Part shown: piece after piece, positions 35,493 through 48,099 of the stretch | Layout of the letters: each line of letters opens with the position of its first letter | Position numbering within the stretch: the stretch's first letter is position 1 | DNA from: Riptortus pedestris | Lineage: Eukaryota > Arthropoda > Insecta > Hemiptera > Alydidae | Reading direction: 5' to 3' | DNA length: 64,000 bases | Assembly: GCA_019009955.1 (NCBI GenBank) | Contig: CM032228.1 | Location: forward strand, 177,382,501 to 177,446,500 | Translations under genes and position numbers: made by a program | Notes under the pieces: generated by a model | The model's database searches: none | Told to the model about the DNA's origin: nothing | What the model saw: only the letters and a program-made list of their open reading frames with translations

Positions 35493-37469
35493 TTATCACC
35501 CATTTTGTTGGTAGGAGTGATAAGCAGCTGTATCTCAGTTTTTCTTCTGGGTCGCTTTTCTAAGATACTACCAAACAAACTCACAGCGTATCCATATGAA
35601 AGGGACAAATATTTAATGAACGATTATTCATGGCAAAAATCCTGTTTTGATAGAGAGATATGCCGGTCAATTAAAAACTTAAACCGTGACATTCATTTTT
35701 CTCTCTTATTAAACTGACTCAACAAAACAGAAACTCAATTTTATATTAATCTATGAAATAACAACTGATTTTACCCTGTTGGTTAGTTTTAAATAAGACT
35801 TCAAAATCATAAAAATTATTAAACGCATTGTGCTAATTAGCTTCCTGTCTAAACGAAATAAATACTATCAATCCGTCTAGATAATTAATCTTACAGCATA
35901 GGAAATAATTAGAAATTATATTGTAGGAAATACAAAATTATTTCCAGTAAGTGACTGGAAAGAATTGGCCATTTCTTCAGGGACGTAATGAAGCAAACAA
36001 ATAACCCGATTCCAGTTATGTCCCCAATGACTTTTATTGAATCCCTACAACATTGCTCGCTCAGTTTGTTGGCTTCTTTCATCCTCTCTCAAAAGATCTT
36101 TTCTCATTTAGAAAATAAAAAGTTTTATAGCTCAAATTGAAATCCTTTTATTGAATTTGGTCTACTTCTCTTACTTTGGCAAAGAGTAAAGTAATGGAGT
36201 GAATCGTCACTCAGATCTCTGTTAAAATTAGTTCTTTTAAATTTTAGAAATGTTTTATTATTTTTAGATTGTGTTTTACGCTTCCTTTCATTGGAAATCG
36301 CTTGTGATCGGCCTCCATAATTACCGATACTATATTGAGATTAAGTTAATTGGTATATTTGCACTCTAACTCTTGATATAGTAACGCTTAATCCAAATGA
36401 TTTGACTATTCCACATCATCCTAAAGACGTTTTAATAAACAAATTCAAACTTTTTGAAGTCTTAATAATTGTCTTTAACAACACAAAACATCCTAATATT
36501 CAACATACTAGTTTTTCTATATCTGAAATTGAGAAATTTGAATAAATGTAATCAAGAGGGGAATACTGAAATACGTTATTAATTTCTAAAGGAGTTTAAT
36601 CGTGCATTAACACGAAAGTAAAGATAAGACATTATTTATAATTTTATAGTTCTGGTTTCAGATGAGTCAAAAATATCTGTATTCAGAGCTAATATCTATA
36701 TTCAAGCCTTAATGAGGGTTCTTGCTAGGAGAATAGGATAACAGATGATTCCCATCTGTGCACTAAAAAGAAATCATAATTTACGCAGTCCCTCTGTAAC
36801 AAGCATTCATTATATTATGTCAGTATCATGTAGAGACACATTATTCATATTGTGAGCAGGTGTTTAGCATTCTTTGACTAATTAGAGAAAAGCTTAGTTA
36901 ACGAGTACTTCGAAATGCAATAAATGTAAATGATTTATGCATATCTGGTTGCACTGATAGGTTCTTCTGCCCATTGGCAACTCTCCTCTCTCATTTTATC
37001 TAAGGCTATCCAATATTTTAAGCAATCAGTTTGCTAGAATATAAAGCTTAGATTCAGCTTGGCAAGATTGGTCCTGAAAATGAGCTCTCATATCATTGTT
37101 ATATAAATGCTTAGTGACTAACAATTGCAAAAAAAAACATAAATGCATCAGTTGAGAGATACGCCAAATTATTTATACAGTAACCTTTTATATTATAAAA
37201 ACCATGGTTAATCCGGCAGAGCCATGATCTACTTCATTACTCAAGCAGGCAATTGTAGCATTCCTCAAAACACCCGGTAAGGCATCACGTTTTCCATTAT
37301 TTAATCTTTTTTTTTAAAAAAAACAAACATTCGTATTATTATTAAATTTATTTAACAAAACATATATCTTATTTGTTTTCTTGTTGTATTGGTAGGTAGA
37401 TAAACACTCAATTAAAAGTATTTAAAGGTTGAAAAGAAAACATCATATATCACTTTGTATTAGGTGCTT
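35493..37469. other. AT-rich DNA, nothing recognised
   Basis: I looked for Penelope reverse transcriptase on the minus strand and saw none. Confidence 0.45.
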
Positions 37470-37640
37470 AAGTTAGCCTTGTGGGTTAAGGAGATGGTCT
37501 TAGTAAATATGATAAACCTTCAGTCGTGGGTTTGATATCCACGGGGTAAATAGGGATTTATTTTATGGACAACTATTTGAATAATGTGTAGTTTATCTGT
37601 CCTAATTATCTATAGTAGCCTAAAGTAGGCGTTAGTAAAT
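37470..37640 (+). mobile_element. SINE, copy 4 (diverged)
   Basis: TAGCCTTGTGGGTTAAGG head, B-box-like GTGGGTTTGATATCCACG, AATAGGGATTTATTTTATGG and TAGTAGCCTAAAGTAGGCGT. The middle body is reduced. Confidence 0.6.
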
Positions 37641-38147
37641 AGCATATCATTCGAATATCCAAAAAGACTGAAGTTGAATTTTTCCTTATAATAAACCACA
37701 TAAGGTTTCCAGTACGTAGAAATGAAACTGCATGAGCCAGTCGAGGTTTCGGCACAATCTATTGCCTTTATCTAGGCGAACTGAATACTGCTATGCATAA
37801 TCTGAATATTGAAATTTTGTCAATATGCTAAGATAAATATTTAAAAAAAAATATTTTGGAAAGGATAGTAAGAGGAGATATATCAACGAAATCAGACTGT
37901 AGCCGAAATTTGACTGTTCTATGAGAATTATTGGTCTCAAGTCATTGTGGTATGAATATCATCATATCCGCCACATGTTTAACATGTTCTCTATTCTTCC
38001 TAAGAGGAGTTTCTGCTATGTGTGGTTTCCATCTGTAAAGTTGTTAGTGAAAGAAAATGTGAACATCAGTCAACAATGTTGGTATATTTGTTCTCATTTC
38101 GTATTTTGGTCCTTAGTTGGCAGTTTACTAAATAGATTAACCATTAA

Positions 38148-38717
38148 CCCTCCGTCGGGCACCCCTCTGGACGAAACAAAATCGGGCGCACACGGCCTGA
38201 GAGGCCGCCCACAAATTTTAGCCCCCCACTCCCCATCTAATTAATTTTAATTTAAAACGCTTGTAGGACAGAATTTGCTAGGATCTAAGGAAAGCAAATA
38301 TGCTATTTAGTACGTAAAATAATAACTTCATTAAAATAGAATGAAGCTTAAACTAAAACAAGTAAAATTGATAAGGCGCATTCGGCCTGAGAGGCCAGAG
38401 TTAGACTAGCACTTATTTCTCAAGATATCGACGAACTTCCATATAGAATAGCATTAATCTTAGTAAAAGGAACGATTGCAATAGATATATCTTGAAAAAA
38501 AATCATCTTCGAAATTAAGGAGCAATTGGGCGCAGTCGGCCTCACAAGCCACCTAGGGGCCAGTCGGTCTGGATGAAGGATGGCAATAGACTAAAGTAGG
38601 GGATTCTAAGCATGAACACAAATCAGGAAATTACTGGGAATGGCCCCTCACAGGGGAAACAGAATGAGGCGTGGTATCAAAAAGTACGTTTTCCTGGCCT
38701 CTCAGGCCGACGGAGGG
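38148..38717. mobile_element. piggyBac-type MITE with repeated palindromes
   Basis: 570 bp between TTAA at 38144-38147 and 38718-38721. The ends are perfect inverted repeats CCCTCCGTCGG. The 13-bp palindrome-like GGCCTGAGAGGCC occurs at 38194 and 38384, diverged at 38538 (GGCCTCACAAGCC), and inverted at 38696-38708 beside the right end. The three forward copies share the lead GGCGCANNC. There is no coding capacity. A nonautonomous element served by a piggyBac transposase is the simplest reading. Confidence 0.85.
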
Positions 38718-38721
38718 TTAA

Positions 38722-39492
38722 GACACGAGCTTCAAATCGCTTTCCATTTATTTGTGTGTATGTAAAATGAGGGCACTCATATGATTTGGTGCAAATAGTC
38801 CAAAAATAATAAGAGTGAACATCCTTAAGTATTTCCGGAAAAAGATTAATTATTGATCATTCTATCTATTGAGTCAGCTATATCCTTCTTTTTATAATAA
38901 TCTATATTTATTATAATATGCTATTGTAAGAGATGATGCTTATGAAATGAAATGACTTCCTAAAATCAGCTGTATAAAGGCAGCTGAATTACAAGGCATA
39001 CTTTTAGAACTGTCCCATGTTTGTACTGTTATGCTATTGTATATAATCTAATTCGTTAAATTATTTACTTCCCTTCAATTACATTTACAACACTCATCCC
39101 TTAATTATGTTGATTTAATAATAAATTGCAAGTATTACCAAATATAACAAGTTTACGGTGCTTAACGCACGAGATATACATATAAGGCAGTGGAACTTGA
39201 TTAAACAACAAGCTTAACAATACGCCTAAGACAAAAGAACAACATTCTATTATGTCTTATTCCAGAAAACAAAACATATTCGTATACACGACCAATGCCA
39301 ATTTCGACCGAATAAATTTCACAACGTTAAAATTCATTCACAACCAAAAAAAAAAAAAAAAAGAATACAGTTCCACTCAGGAAAAATGAGTGAATCAAAT
39401 GACGCAACATGTTTGAAGTGAGACAAAAGTCAAATACGACCCTTAAAAAATCGATCACAAATAAAAAAAAAAAAAGAATAATCTCTCTCTCC

Positions 39493-39564
<72 letters not shown>

Positions 39565-40570
39565 CTTTCTTCAATTTGTATGTTTTAAATTTAACCACCA
39601 AACTAATATCACCATTTTATGAGGCCAGTATCTCGACAAAATGTATAATTTAAAAATTAATTCAACATGAATTCTGTTTTTATATTTTTGTATCTTTTAA
39701 AATTTCATACAGATAAACACAAACCATCAGAAACGGCTACGATATCTCTACCAGTGATCTTTGCGCAGTCGGCGTACCATTTAAGCTGTATGAGTCAATA
39801 ACATGCAGTACAAGTATTTGTCTTTATTTTCCCCTGTATTAAGGTGACAATTGGTCTCCTTGCCTTAAGCGTGGTGTACTCTCAGAGCATTAAGGGCGAC
39901 AACTCGGTTTTCTACTTAATAAAATGTCTTTTCCACATAATTTTCAGTGATGCTATAAGCTTACTAAAAATTCCACTGATTATGGCACCTTTGCCTTTTT
40001 TAACGTGCCTAGACCGTCATTTGTGAAGCGAAAGACATTCAAAATGTTAAGGAAAGTTCTAAGAAATCACAGCCATTCTAATATTCAACTTATGTGCAGA
40101 GATATTTACAGAACCTCTACGGGTTTGTTTTTCATTTTTCCTGTAAGAGGATGAGAAAAAAAACCACAAGCTAAATTTTTCTACAAAAGCTAAATAATGT
40201 TTTCAGACCAAACATTTTATATTCACTAGCCACTCAAGATACAAACCTCTTATATTAATTGACGAGTGCTGATCGTAAATACAAAATGCTACTAATGAAG
40301 AAATAAAATACATAAAGTCCTCTTAGATTATTTGAATCAAATAGGGCAGACTATTAACTGTTCATTTGTGTAATTGTACAACTAATTATAGAAGAACTTA
40401 ACCACAGTTGAAGTAGAAAACTTTACCCAATAAGTAATATTGTAAAGAAAACGACGTGAAAAGGAAGCCACGTTTCTCGGAAAAAAAAGAAAAGTAAACG
40501 AAAAAAAAATACTAGGAAAAGAAAATAAAGTGGAAAAAGATTGAAAAAAAAACCAAGGCCACTAAGTTGA
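38722..40570. other. AT-rich DNA with (TA)n
   Basis: (TA)n lies at 39497-39561 after a short CT run; A-runs at 39347 and 39463. A 60-codon frame at 39844-40026 has no motif. Confidence 0.5.
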
Positions 40571-40579
40571 AAAGAGAAG

Positions 40580-41160
40580 TGTGGAAGTCACGTAGTGTTT
40601 TGCGTCACGTCGGTTGTTCTGTATCAGTTAAGGGAGACGGTGGTTGTTGTCTTTCGTGCTCGGGCCTCTTTGATTGTTGATGTGTGAGTTGCAACACTGC
40701 CCACTCCCAGCCACCTCTCTCAATCGATAACACTACTTTCAACAGCTTACACCTTAAGAGCATTTCCATTAGCTATGTCGTTCTAGTTTTTCATTGCCGA
40801 CAATTCCTCTTCGGCTGTCCTATCGGCTATTATTGACGATTTGGTCAACAACATAATTGAGATATAAGAGTGAGATTCTTATGTAGAGAATGAGCAAGGC
40901 ACGGTGCTCGTTGATGAAGGGGGTGAATTTGCCGCATATGTCATTCAGAAGGCGTTCAATATCAAGGTACCACTATTGTTGGGAAACTGAGGTAAGAACC
41001 CCACCTCATTGAGAAAATTGGTTTCATGTTTGGATGTCTTAAGGCATTAACAGAAAATACTCGATCAAAAATATTGGCTGCTACTGCACAAGACATTATA
41101 TCTCTGTTGTATCTTACGCAGCACTTGCTGGCTACAATGTACTATCGAAGAAGGGCGTAG
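40580..41160 (+). pseudogene. Weak coding traces with GC-richer leader, unknown
   Basis: A GC-richer leader (40580-40740) with CACGTCGG and TCAGTT words precedes two short open stretches. At 40874-40987 the frame reads ENEQGTVLVDEGGEFAAYVI, then QKAFNIK followed by GTACCA. The same frame upstream (SSSAVLSAIIDDLVNN) is cut by TAA and TGA. In another frame, 40996-41157 reads GFMFGCLKALTENTRSKILA, then ATAQDIISLLYLTQHLL, and ends RRRA and TAG. The composition looks protein-like but I do not recognise a family. It could be a dead gene copy, a transposon ORF or chance. Confidence 0.3.
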
Positions 41161-41736
41161 TTTTAATAGACTTTTTATGCTAGCAAGAGCTAACTAGCCA
41201 GTTTTTTCATAAGTTCTACGAGTCACAGACAGAGAGGTTTCTAATGCTGGCGTAATTTAATTTACTTCTGGGAATTTCCGCCTGTGGGAAAGCTAGAATT
41301 CCGGGACAGAAGTAAATAGTGTATTTCCTGGCGGTAGAACTGATAAGCACACAACGCTATACAACGTAGTCCCAAAACAGACTGCTGGATAACGTATGTG
41401 TTCTCAGACATTCAATAAAGGCTGACTATTAGTTGGGTAGAGCATAGTTACGAGGTAGTTCAGTTGCTTCCGGGTCACTGAGATTGAAACCATAAGCTGT
41501 ACTATTTTTAACAATCTGATCATTGAATCTGTTGTTATTCCAAACATATGCTCCAGTTAGATGACGAATTATCTTTACTAGAAAGGCCCCTGATACCCTG
41601 AACTATCTCGAAAAAATTGACATTGTCTTCCGTGTTTTTAGTGGATTCGCGTCGCGAACAATGGAATGTGATCGAAGAAAATTGTTTACGTATATAGAAG
41701 TGTATAAAGTAATGGCCTTATATTTTTATAACAAGT

Positions 41737-41780
<44 letters not shown>

Positions 41781-42299
41781 ACATATTAAAGAAATTATAA
41801 GTCATACAAGTTGGTATATATATACATACATATATACATACTCGTACATGGGGTAAGGAAATTATATTGGACTGGAAATTGTTCATCTCAAATCGTTAGA
41901 ACTACATATGATGAAAGCGGAGAACAAGCTTATACAATTTATTTCACAACGTTTTAATTTACATACGATTAATAAGTTAAGGGAATATATATGTATTTTC
42001 TACATGTGCTATAGGTTGTATATAATATGCATAAATCTATTTATTTGGAATACCAATTCGTATGAGTAACAATTTCGCAACGGAAACCAGATTTACAAGA
42101 ATTTAAACCAAGGATATTAAATCCAATAACAAATAATTATATGGTAAGAATCATTTCTCTCCTAGTTTAGTCATTAAGGAAATTATGAAACATTTTTATT
42201 AGATATTAGTAAGTATCAGATATTTAATTTACCAACAATCAATTACGTTATTTTTGAATAAATGTTATAAATTTATGTGCTATGCGAGTTTATGTGTTG
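41161..42299. other. Unassigned DNA with (TA)n
   Basis: A weak inverted repeat ATTTACTTCTG/CAGAAGTAAAT lies at about 41259-41317. (TA)n lies at 41739-41779. Nothing else. Confidence 0.45.
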
Positions 42300-42485
42300 G
42301 TCTTAAACACTTAATACACCCTGTGCCATGGGTATCGATACCCATGTGGGCAATAGGATTTTATTTAGTGACGAACTCAACAAATTAAATTCAGTCTCAC
42401 CCAGACCAAAAAATGGTGTTATCCTGTAGATAACCAGTCCCGATTAGACTTAGAAGCATAAAGTAGACGGAATAAATTACAATTA
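42300..42485 (+). mobile_element. SINE, copy 5
   Basis: GATACCCATGTGGGCAATAG, TTTATTTAGTGACGAACTCA, AGTCTCACCCAGACC, CCTGTAGATAACCAGTCCCG and AGCATAAAGTAGACGG follow the SINE order. Confidence 0.7.
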
Positions 42486-43540
42486 CAATAAATTTTAGAA
42501 GCAATAGCTTGTTGTGATGTGATTTATAATGTCGTAACAATGGCATGTTATGGTTTCAAATGTCTCTGGAATTATTCATTTTAAGCGAGGGAGAGGAGGA
42601 GATTAGATGAGTAAAAAATTAAAACTTTTTCAATATATATTTGAGATGCTAACCTCTTTGGATTATCATAAAAAGGTCCATAAATTATTTTTTATGGTAT
42701 TTATGAATCAGATGCATAGGAACGGAGATATCCTACATGACCTTCAAATGAAATCATTTTAATTGCGTGCAGGTAAAGAATTTGTACATTTCATTCAATA
42801 GTAGTACAAGGAAGTCGTGTAGAGTCCAAATTAGATTTATTTCGTAAGTATTTGTTCCTTGTATGTTTTTAAGCAACTTAGGGAATTTCGTACATAAGTC
42901 AGCTTCTGCTTCCCTTGTTGTTCAACAAGTTTTTCCTCACTCATAAAGTATTCCGCTATGTACGTATTGCGTTTTGGGCTGCACAATGTTTTATGCAAAA
43001 TAGGGCAATGCATCCTAGTGTTCTTAAATTTTTGGGATTGTTATTTCACATTTAGATTGATGACATAATTCAGGCATTATAATTATAAAGTGTATTGAAT
43101 TAAGAACTATAAGAGCCAATTATTACAAGGAGATCCTTATTTACATATAAATAAAACTACTGGAATGTAATTCTGTAATATTTTAGACGCCTATGATACC
43201 TGATTTTTGTCCATCCACAGGATTTGAAAATCTCGTTTAGACGATAAATGAAGATTATGAGGGTAGATATTGTGTTGAATGTATGAATTGAGGGGACTGC
43301 AGAGGGTTTTATGTCTCTGAACAATATTAGTGTTGTATTTTAATAACAGGTGTTGGAAATATATTGTTTTGAAAGAGGGAAAAAAAGAGTTATTTTGTCC
43401 AATAAACTAGCTGCTTCATAAGAAAATGGTTTGAATTCAGTTATTATTTTTATAGCCTGTGAACTGTTTCCAATTTTCTCAAATTACAAACTCTTTGTAT
43501 ACATTTATGCCAAAACATAATTGCAACAGCGGGGTAATTA
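42486..43540. other. AT-rich DNA, nothing recognised
   Basis: No feature seen. Confidence 0.5.
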
Positions 43541-44045
43541 AAGTAGTAATCTATATAAATAAAACTCTAAGGTTTGTCTGATTTTCTAATTAAATTCTGA
43601 ATCAAGAACAATGACATCAAAATTAAAATCTTGTATGTCTGTCTGTCTGCCCTGCCATTTGTTACTCAAGCACCCAAAACGGCTCGGAGGAATTTATGAA
43701 ATTTCATATTTGTGCGTCAATTTTCCCAAGGTATAACATAGGCTATATGAGATTCCGAAGTTTCAATTAGGAGGGGGGGGATTACTTCGACATATGAAAT
43801 TCATATTCATCAATATCTCCGTCAGTACGGGCTCTTTCCGAAAATAATGAAGAGAACGAATGACCAAAAAGATGAATAAGAATATTCCAAAGGAGAGTAA
43901 TACCGAATTTGGTCCTAATTTGTTATTTATTTTTATGGATTTTGAAATTTTGACTTCCGCCTGCCCAACACCAAACACTCTATTTATGTTTCATGAAAAT
44001 GCCTGAATAGAATTGGGAGATTGTTTCTATATTTATTAAAGGGCT
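43541..44045 (+). repeat. Possible transposon start and a family D unit
   Basis: TCTATATAAATAAAACTCTA at 43551, followed by TGTCTGTCTG, resembles the start of many arthropod Helitron-like or other nonautonomous elements, a weak likeness. From about 43750 a family D unit follows (G-run, TTACTTCGAC, ATCAATATCTCCGTCAGTA, and TTTCATGAAAATGCCTGAAT AGAATTG), shared with 61040-61800. Confidence 0.45.
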
Positions 44046-45020
44046 GAATATTGATAATATGAGTGATTTGTGACGATTATGAAATCGTCCAATAGACATT
44101 CCAAGCTTCATGCTCAAAACTATATATATGATAGTAATAAATGAATTATTTGGTGCTTCTGTTATCCAATATTTATATTTTGACGGAAAGCCATTAATAT
44201 ATCAATTAGTTTTCAGATATCAGCATTTCTTGTCAAAAATATGTCTAAATTCATAATTCAGGTAAAAGAAATTAATGGCGGCACTTTTACTGTTCATGTT
44301 ATAAGGCATTTATTGGTGAACATGACCAGATGATTTTGTGTGTCTAATACTTATATTTTCACTGGTAACCATTTCTCTGTCAACCCGTCAACTACGGGAA
44401 ACATTGGCAGTTTAATAACGTGTAGTAACGTTTAATTTATGTTGAGTATATATTTTGTAAACTTTGTTCCTGGTTTACTCAAGTCGGCATTATTGCAATT
44501 AAGAGTTAACAACTCCTTTGGTGTTAACGAATGAACTTTATTAGTTTATGTGACTGGATATTGGTTTGAGATCAGTTTGTGGTCAAAAGTAATTCTCTAT
44601 GTACACCTTAGGCCTGTTTCCTCTACATGCGTTTCATTTAAGAAAAGTCCACTATTAGTGCAACAGCTCCATCTTCAGTGCCTTTGAAGAGCGCTTGAGA
44701 GCAATAAACAAGTGGTCACCCGGCAGCCGTGGTGCAAGCCTCTGAGATGTAGAGATGGTTTAATTTGGAAGGAAGAGCAGTATAAATATATTTATTTTAG
44801 ATATATGTCAACCGAAATAGGAAATTCCATTTATAAAGCTGGTCCATGAGCTTTGTCATTTCAATCACATATTTTTTCTTCACATACTCTTTTGTTTATA
44901 CTCATTTTTTGATGTTCATAGGGAATCAGTTGTTCGTTCTGAGTGTAAAAAAAATCACTCAACGATCAATAACTCAACTGGAGTCACTTGCTGTCTTTCC
45001 CTATGAGCGCACGCAAGTAG
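44046..45020. other. Unassigned DNA with one tail-like fragment
   Basis: Near 44650-44710 GCTCCATCTTCAGTGCC is an inverted, decayed piece of the Penelope-type tail. The rest is unassigned. Confidence 0.4.
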
Positions 45021-45021
45021 C

Positions 45022-45070
45022 CCTGAAAATGGAGACAATAGTCTTCGAAAGCGCTTAGCGCTGAAATAAA
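45022..45070 (+). mobile_element. Penelope-type tail fragment
   Basis: CCTGAAAATGGAGACAATAG, then TCTTCGAAAGCGCTTAGCGC and AAATAAA. The hairpin GGAGAC-AATA-GTCTTC abuts GAAA directly, the clearest stem in this family. Confidence 0.6.
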
Positions 45071-45329
45071 AAACTTTTGAAGAATTGGACATCCCTCTCC
45101 AAGTACACAATATTCTTCACTTTTAAAGGCACTGTTGTGAAACAGAAAAAAAAAAAAAAATCCTCCTCCGTGTTTATTTAAATTGTTTTTATGTTTCTCT
45201 CAATGCACTCAAGACAGGCCACTGACATCAGTATGTCTTATTATTTAGGAAAAAGGCGAAGAAGAAGATAGAAACCTTGGAAAAAGGAAGAGGTTAACCT
45301 CAGTGTTTATTTAATATGGGCCGATAGGG

Positions 45330-45470
45330 TATGACTGAGTATCACGCCAAAAGCTAGTGCGGCCCGTTGCCGTAACTGTTCGGCTCTCGTATGGAGATTT
45401 CTCTATTGTATAACTTCACGCGGGAAATCTCCTTAGTTTACGCAGCCTCTGCGGGACGGACTTTTCTTCT
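45330..45470 (-). repeat. Family C repeat, inverted
   Basis: Minus strand: GTCCCGCAGAGGCTGCGTAA, GATTTCCCGCGTGAAGTTAT, CATACGAGAGCCGAACAGTT and CTAGCTTTTGGCGTGA, as in the other family C copies. Confidence 0.75.
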
Positions 45471-45610
45471 CTGGTCATCGCTCCGTAGAGTGAATTTCGT
45501 CCCAAACAACGACTATCTCCCAAAACAACAGATGGCTTTAATTGAAAACATCAACTGTTCCCATTGAACCTAGACCATAAGTAATAGATGATTTTGGAAA
45601 TCAGCTTTTG

Positions 45611-45658
45611 CCGAATTCTGAGTAGAAATTACTTCTCCAATTTCTACTCAGAATTCGG
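45611..45658. repeat. Perfect 20-bp inverted repeat (hairpin)
   Basis: CCGAATTCTGAGTAGAAATT is exactly complementary to 45639-45658 around an 8-base loop (ACTTCTCC). Confidence 0.9.
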
Positions 45659-46104
45659 TCTGTTGATGTGTGAGTGGGTGCAAAAGGAGGGAGCCTCCAT
45701 TTTAAATTCGGCGGGAATAGCTACGAGCAGCACACATGCACAAAGCTGGATCATTGTAGCAATCCCTGCTGAGTGATCATAGCCAGTATTTATAAACCAT
45801 TCTCATATGTTTACATGACACAGGACAATATAAGCTTATTTGTGGCCATGGGAAATCAGACGTTTTAATTAATTGAATTTCTAATAGTATATCACAGCTA
45901 TCAAGTTTCAATTTGTGCAGCAAATTGAAATAGTAGCTACAAAAGAATTCATTTACCTTTAAGGTAAATTGTTTGATAGAATTCAAAGGTGTATATCGCT
46001 ACAAGCGAAACAGTATTCATAAATACATAAATTATCACTAATATAAATAAAATAAATACAGTAAAATGATGCTAACGAATAATAACGATGCTAGGGAAAT
46101 ACGG
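45659..46104. other. AT-rich DNA, nothing recognised
   Basis: Short frames on both strands without motifs. Confidence 0.45.
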
Positions 46105-46520
46105 GTCGTAATAAAATTATGAATTCCCAACAGACACTATCACGATATACCTCAAAGAATAAAGGCTTGATTCTGCAAAGATATGCATAATCAAATTCTA
46201 CATTTAAGTTACTCATGTTCCCCCAGGTGACTCCCTGTCACCTAAAATTATAATTATGTTATAATTAGAATATAATATAATTATAATTCAATATATTTAT
46301 CTTACAAAGACTTGCAAATAAAAGAATCGAAGAACCGTAACATCTGTTGAGTTTAACTTCATTTAATTTGTCATTTTGTTCTTTTCATTTTCATTTATTA
46401 ATTTTATTTTTAATTATCTTGCTCATGTCATAATTTTATTTTTTTATTATATTTTTATTTTATTTATTCATCTTTTCTTAATTATAGTTGATTATATGAT
46501 AATGCCCCATTAAGTAGTAC
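46105..46520 (+). repeat. Duplicated segment, copy 1 (empty site)
   Basis: TATACCTCAAAGAATAAAGG, TTGATTCTGCAAA, GGTGACTCCCTGTCACC, AAAGAATCGAAGAACCGT and TTTAACTTCATTTAATTTG recur at 47925-48990 in order. This copy lacks the LTR present in the other, and shows the insertion target as GAATATAATATAATTATAA. Confidence 0.75.
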
Positions 46521-47429
46521 ATATTGGAAAAATGTATTAAGAATAAACAGAAACCATATTTAAAAAAAAAAAACTATTAGTATTTTTAATACAGCTGAAA
46601 TAAAATTATTTAAAATGACCCATAATAAGCGATTAGGAGGATGCCTTTTTTGTGAACCCTGAATTGGAGGCTAGTTTTTATTTTCTGCTAGAATAAATAT
46701 AATACAAATTACCATAACCGTATTCAAGATAATCAATCTTCCGTACTACTTTCATAATTTTATCTTCACCAACCTTTTACTCATTAGGTAGTTAAATATA
46801 ATCGAGATACCATAGATAGATAAGACATAAGTCATTTGGAATGGATAAAATTCATATATAAGTAAACATGTTTCATGTTCTTCCCCAAAACCACGAAAGT
46901 AAATTCATACGTCATCCAATAGTTTAATCAGACATTACTTACGTAGTGTTTTTCTCCCACTTTGCATGGCAAATGTAATCATACCTGTGTCCCCTGTCTT
47001 CTATTGGAACCGCTCTAGTTCAACTTGCTCTCCCTTTGCCAATATTCTCGAACAAGCATCACAGTGCTATAAACCAGACATCGTGCTGCCTGATGAGTTC
47101 TTCCTGTTCCAAAATAAATAATTAATGAAAAACCGATATTAGGTCAGAATCCCTCTTCAGATTACTGAATTGCTAAGTTGCAGGAAATTTCCAATTAAAA
47201 CTACTTTGGAAAACATTTCGATTATTTACGTCGTTGCGTAGCCATTGAAACTTACATACCAAAAATAATTATAAATACAATTCAAATATGAACAATGTAA
47301 TTGAGTACACTAGTAATAATAATTATTATATTACTTAATACTTACCTGTTACATAGTTAGGGGAGAGCAGTGAAATGTTTAAATGAATGTGAAGACTGAA
47401 TATTATTTATAGTTTATTATTGTTTGTTT
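46521..47429. other. AT-rich DNA, nothing recognised
   Basis: No feature seen. Confidence 0.5.
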
Positions 47430-47595
47430 ATTATTATTTACGTCTACTTTATGCTACTATGGCTAATCGGTACGGGATATCTACAGGTTACCACCCTTTT
47501 CTAGCCAGGGTGGGCCTAAGGAGTTTATTTAATGAGTCCATCACTAAATAAATTTCTACTGCCCAGGGTGGGAATCGAACCTGCCACGAATATTA
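47430..47595 (-). mobile_element. SINE, copy 6
   Basis: Minus strand: B-box-like GGTTCGATTCCCACCCTGGG, TTTATTTAGTGATGGACTCA, CCCACCCTGGCTAGAAAAGG, GTAACCTGTAGATATCCCGT and CATAGTAGCATAAAGTAGAC. The B box is nearly canonical here. The 5' part of the tRNA-like head is missing. Confidence 0.8.
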
Positions 47596-48099
47596 TTTAT
47601 TTTACCAAAGTATAGTATTTATGCCCTTATTTACAACTAACGGTTCATAAGCCAAAGAAATGTCTGAAATCATCTAGCTTTTCAACAAATATGCCGACAT
47701 AAATTAAAAGACATTATGAGATAGAGATTAAATAGATAACTGGCATCAATATCTCCATAAAAGCTAATTAAAGAAGTTGTCAGGAGCGAACTAGATAAAG
47801 ACACAAATATGTCTGTAAAAAAAAAAAATTACGAAGAAGGAAATCTACGATAGGAGATGAAAATGCACACTTAATAGAAAACGGAATAGAATAGGGTTAA
47901 ATAGAGAAAGACGGGATATAATGTGATTATGAAATTCAAACAAAAACTATCTTGGTATACCTCAAGAATAAAGGATTGATTCTGCAAATATGAGCTTATT
48001 TAAATTCCACATTTAAGTTGACAATTGGCAATGGAATATGAGCTTCTCCAAGGTGACTCTCTGTCACATAATATTATAATTACGTTATAATTATAATAT

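Noticed and set aside
37921..38244. 107-codon ORF
   Set aside because: Its 3' third runs into the piggyBac-type MITE, and the remainder has no motif.
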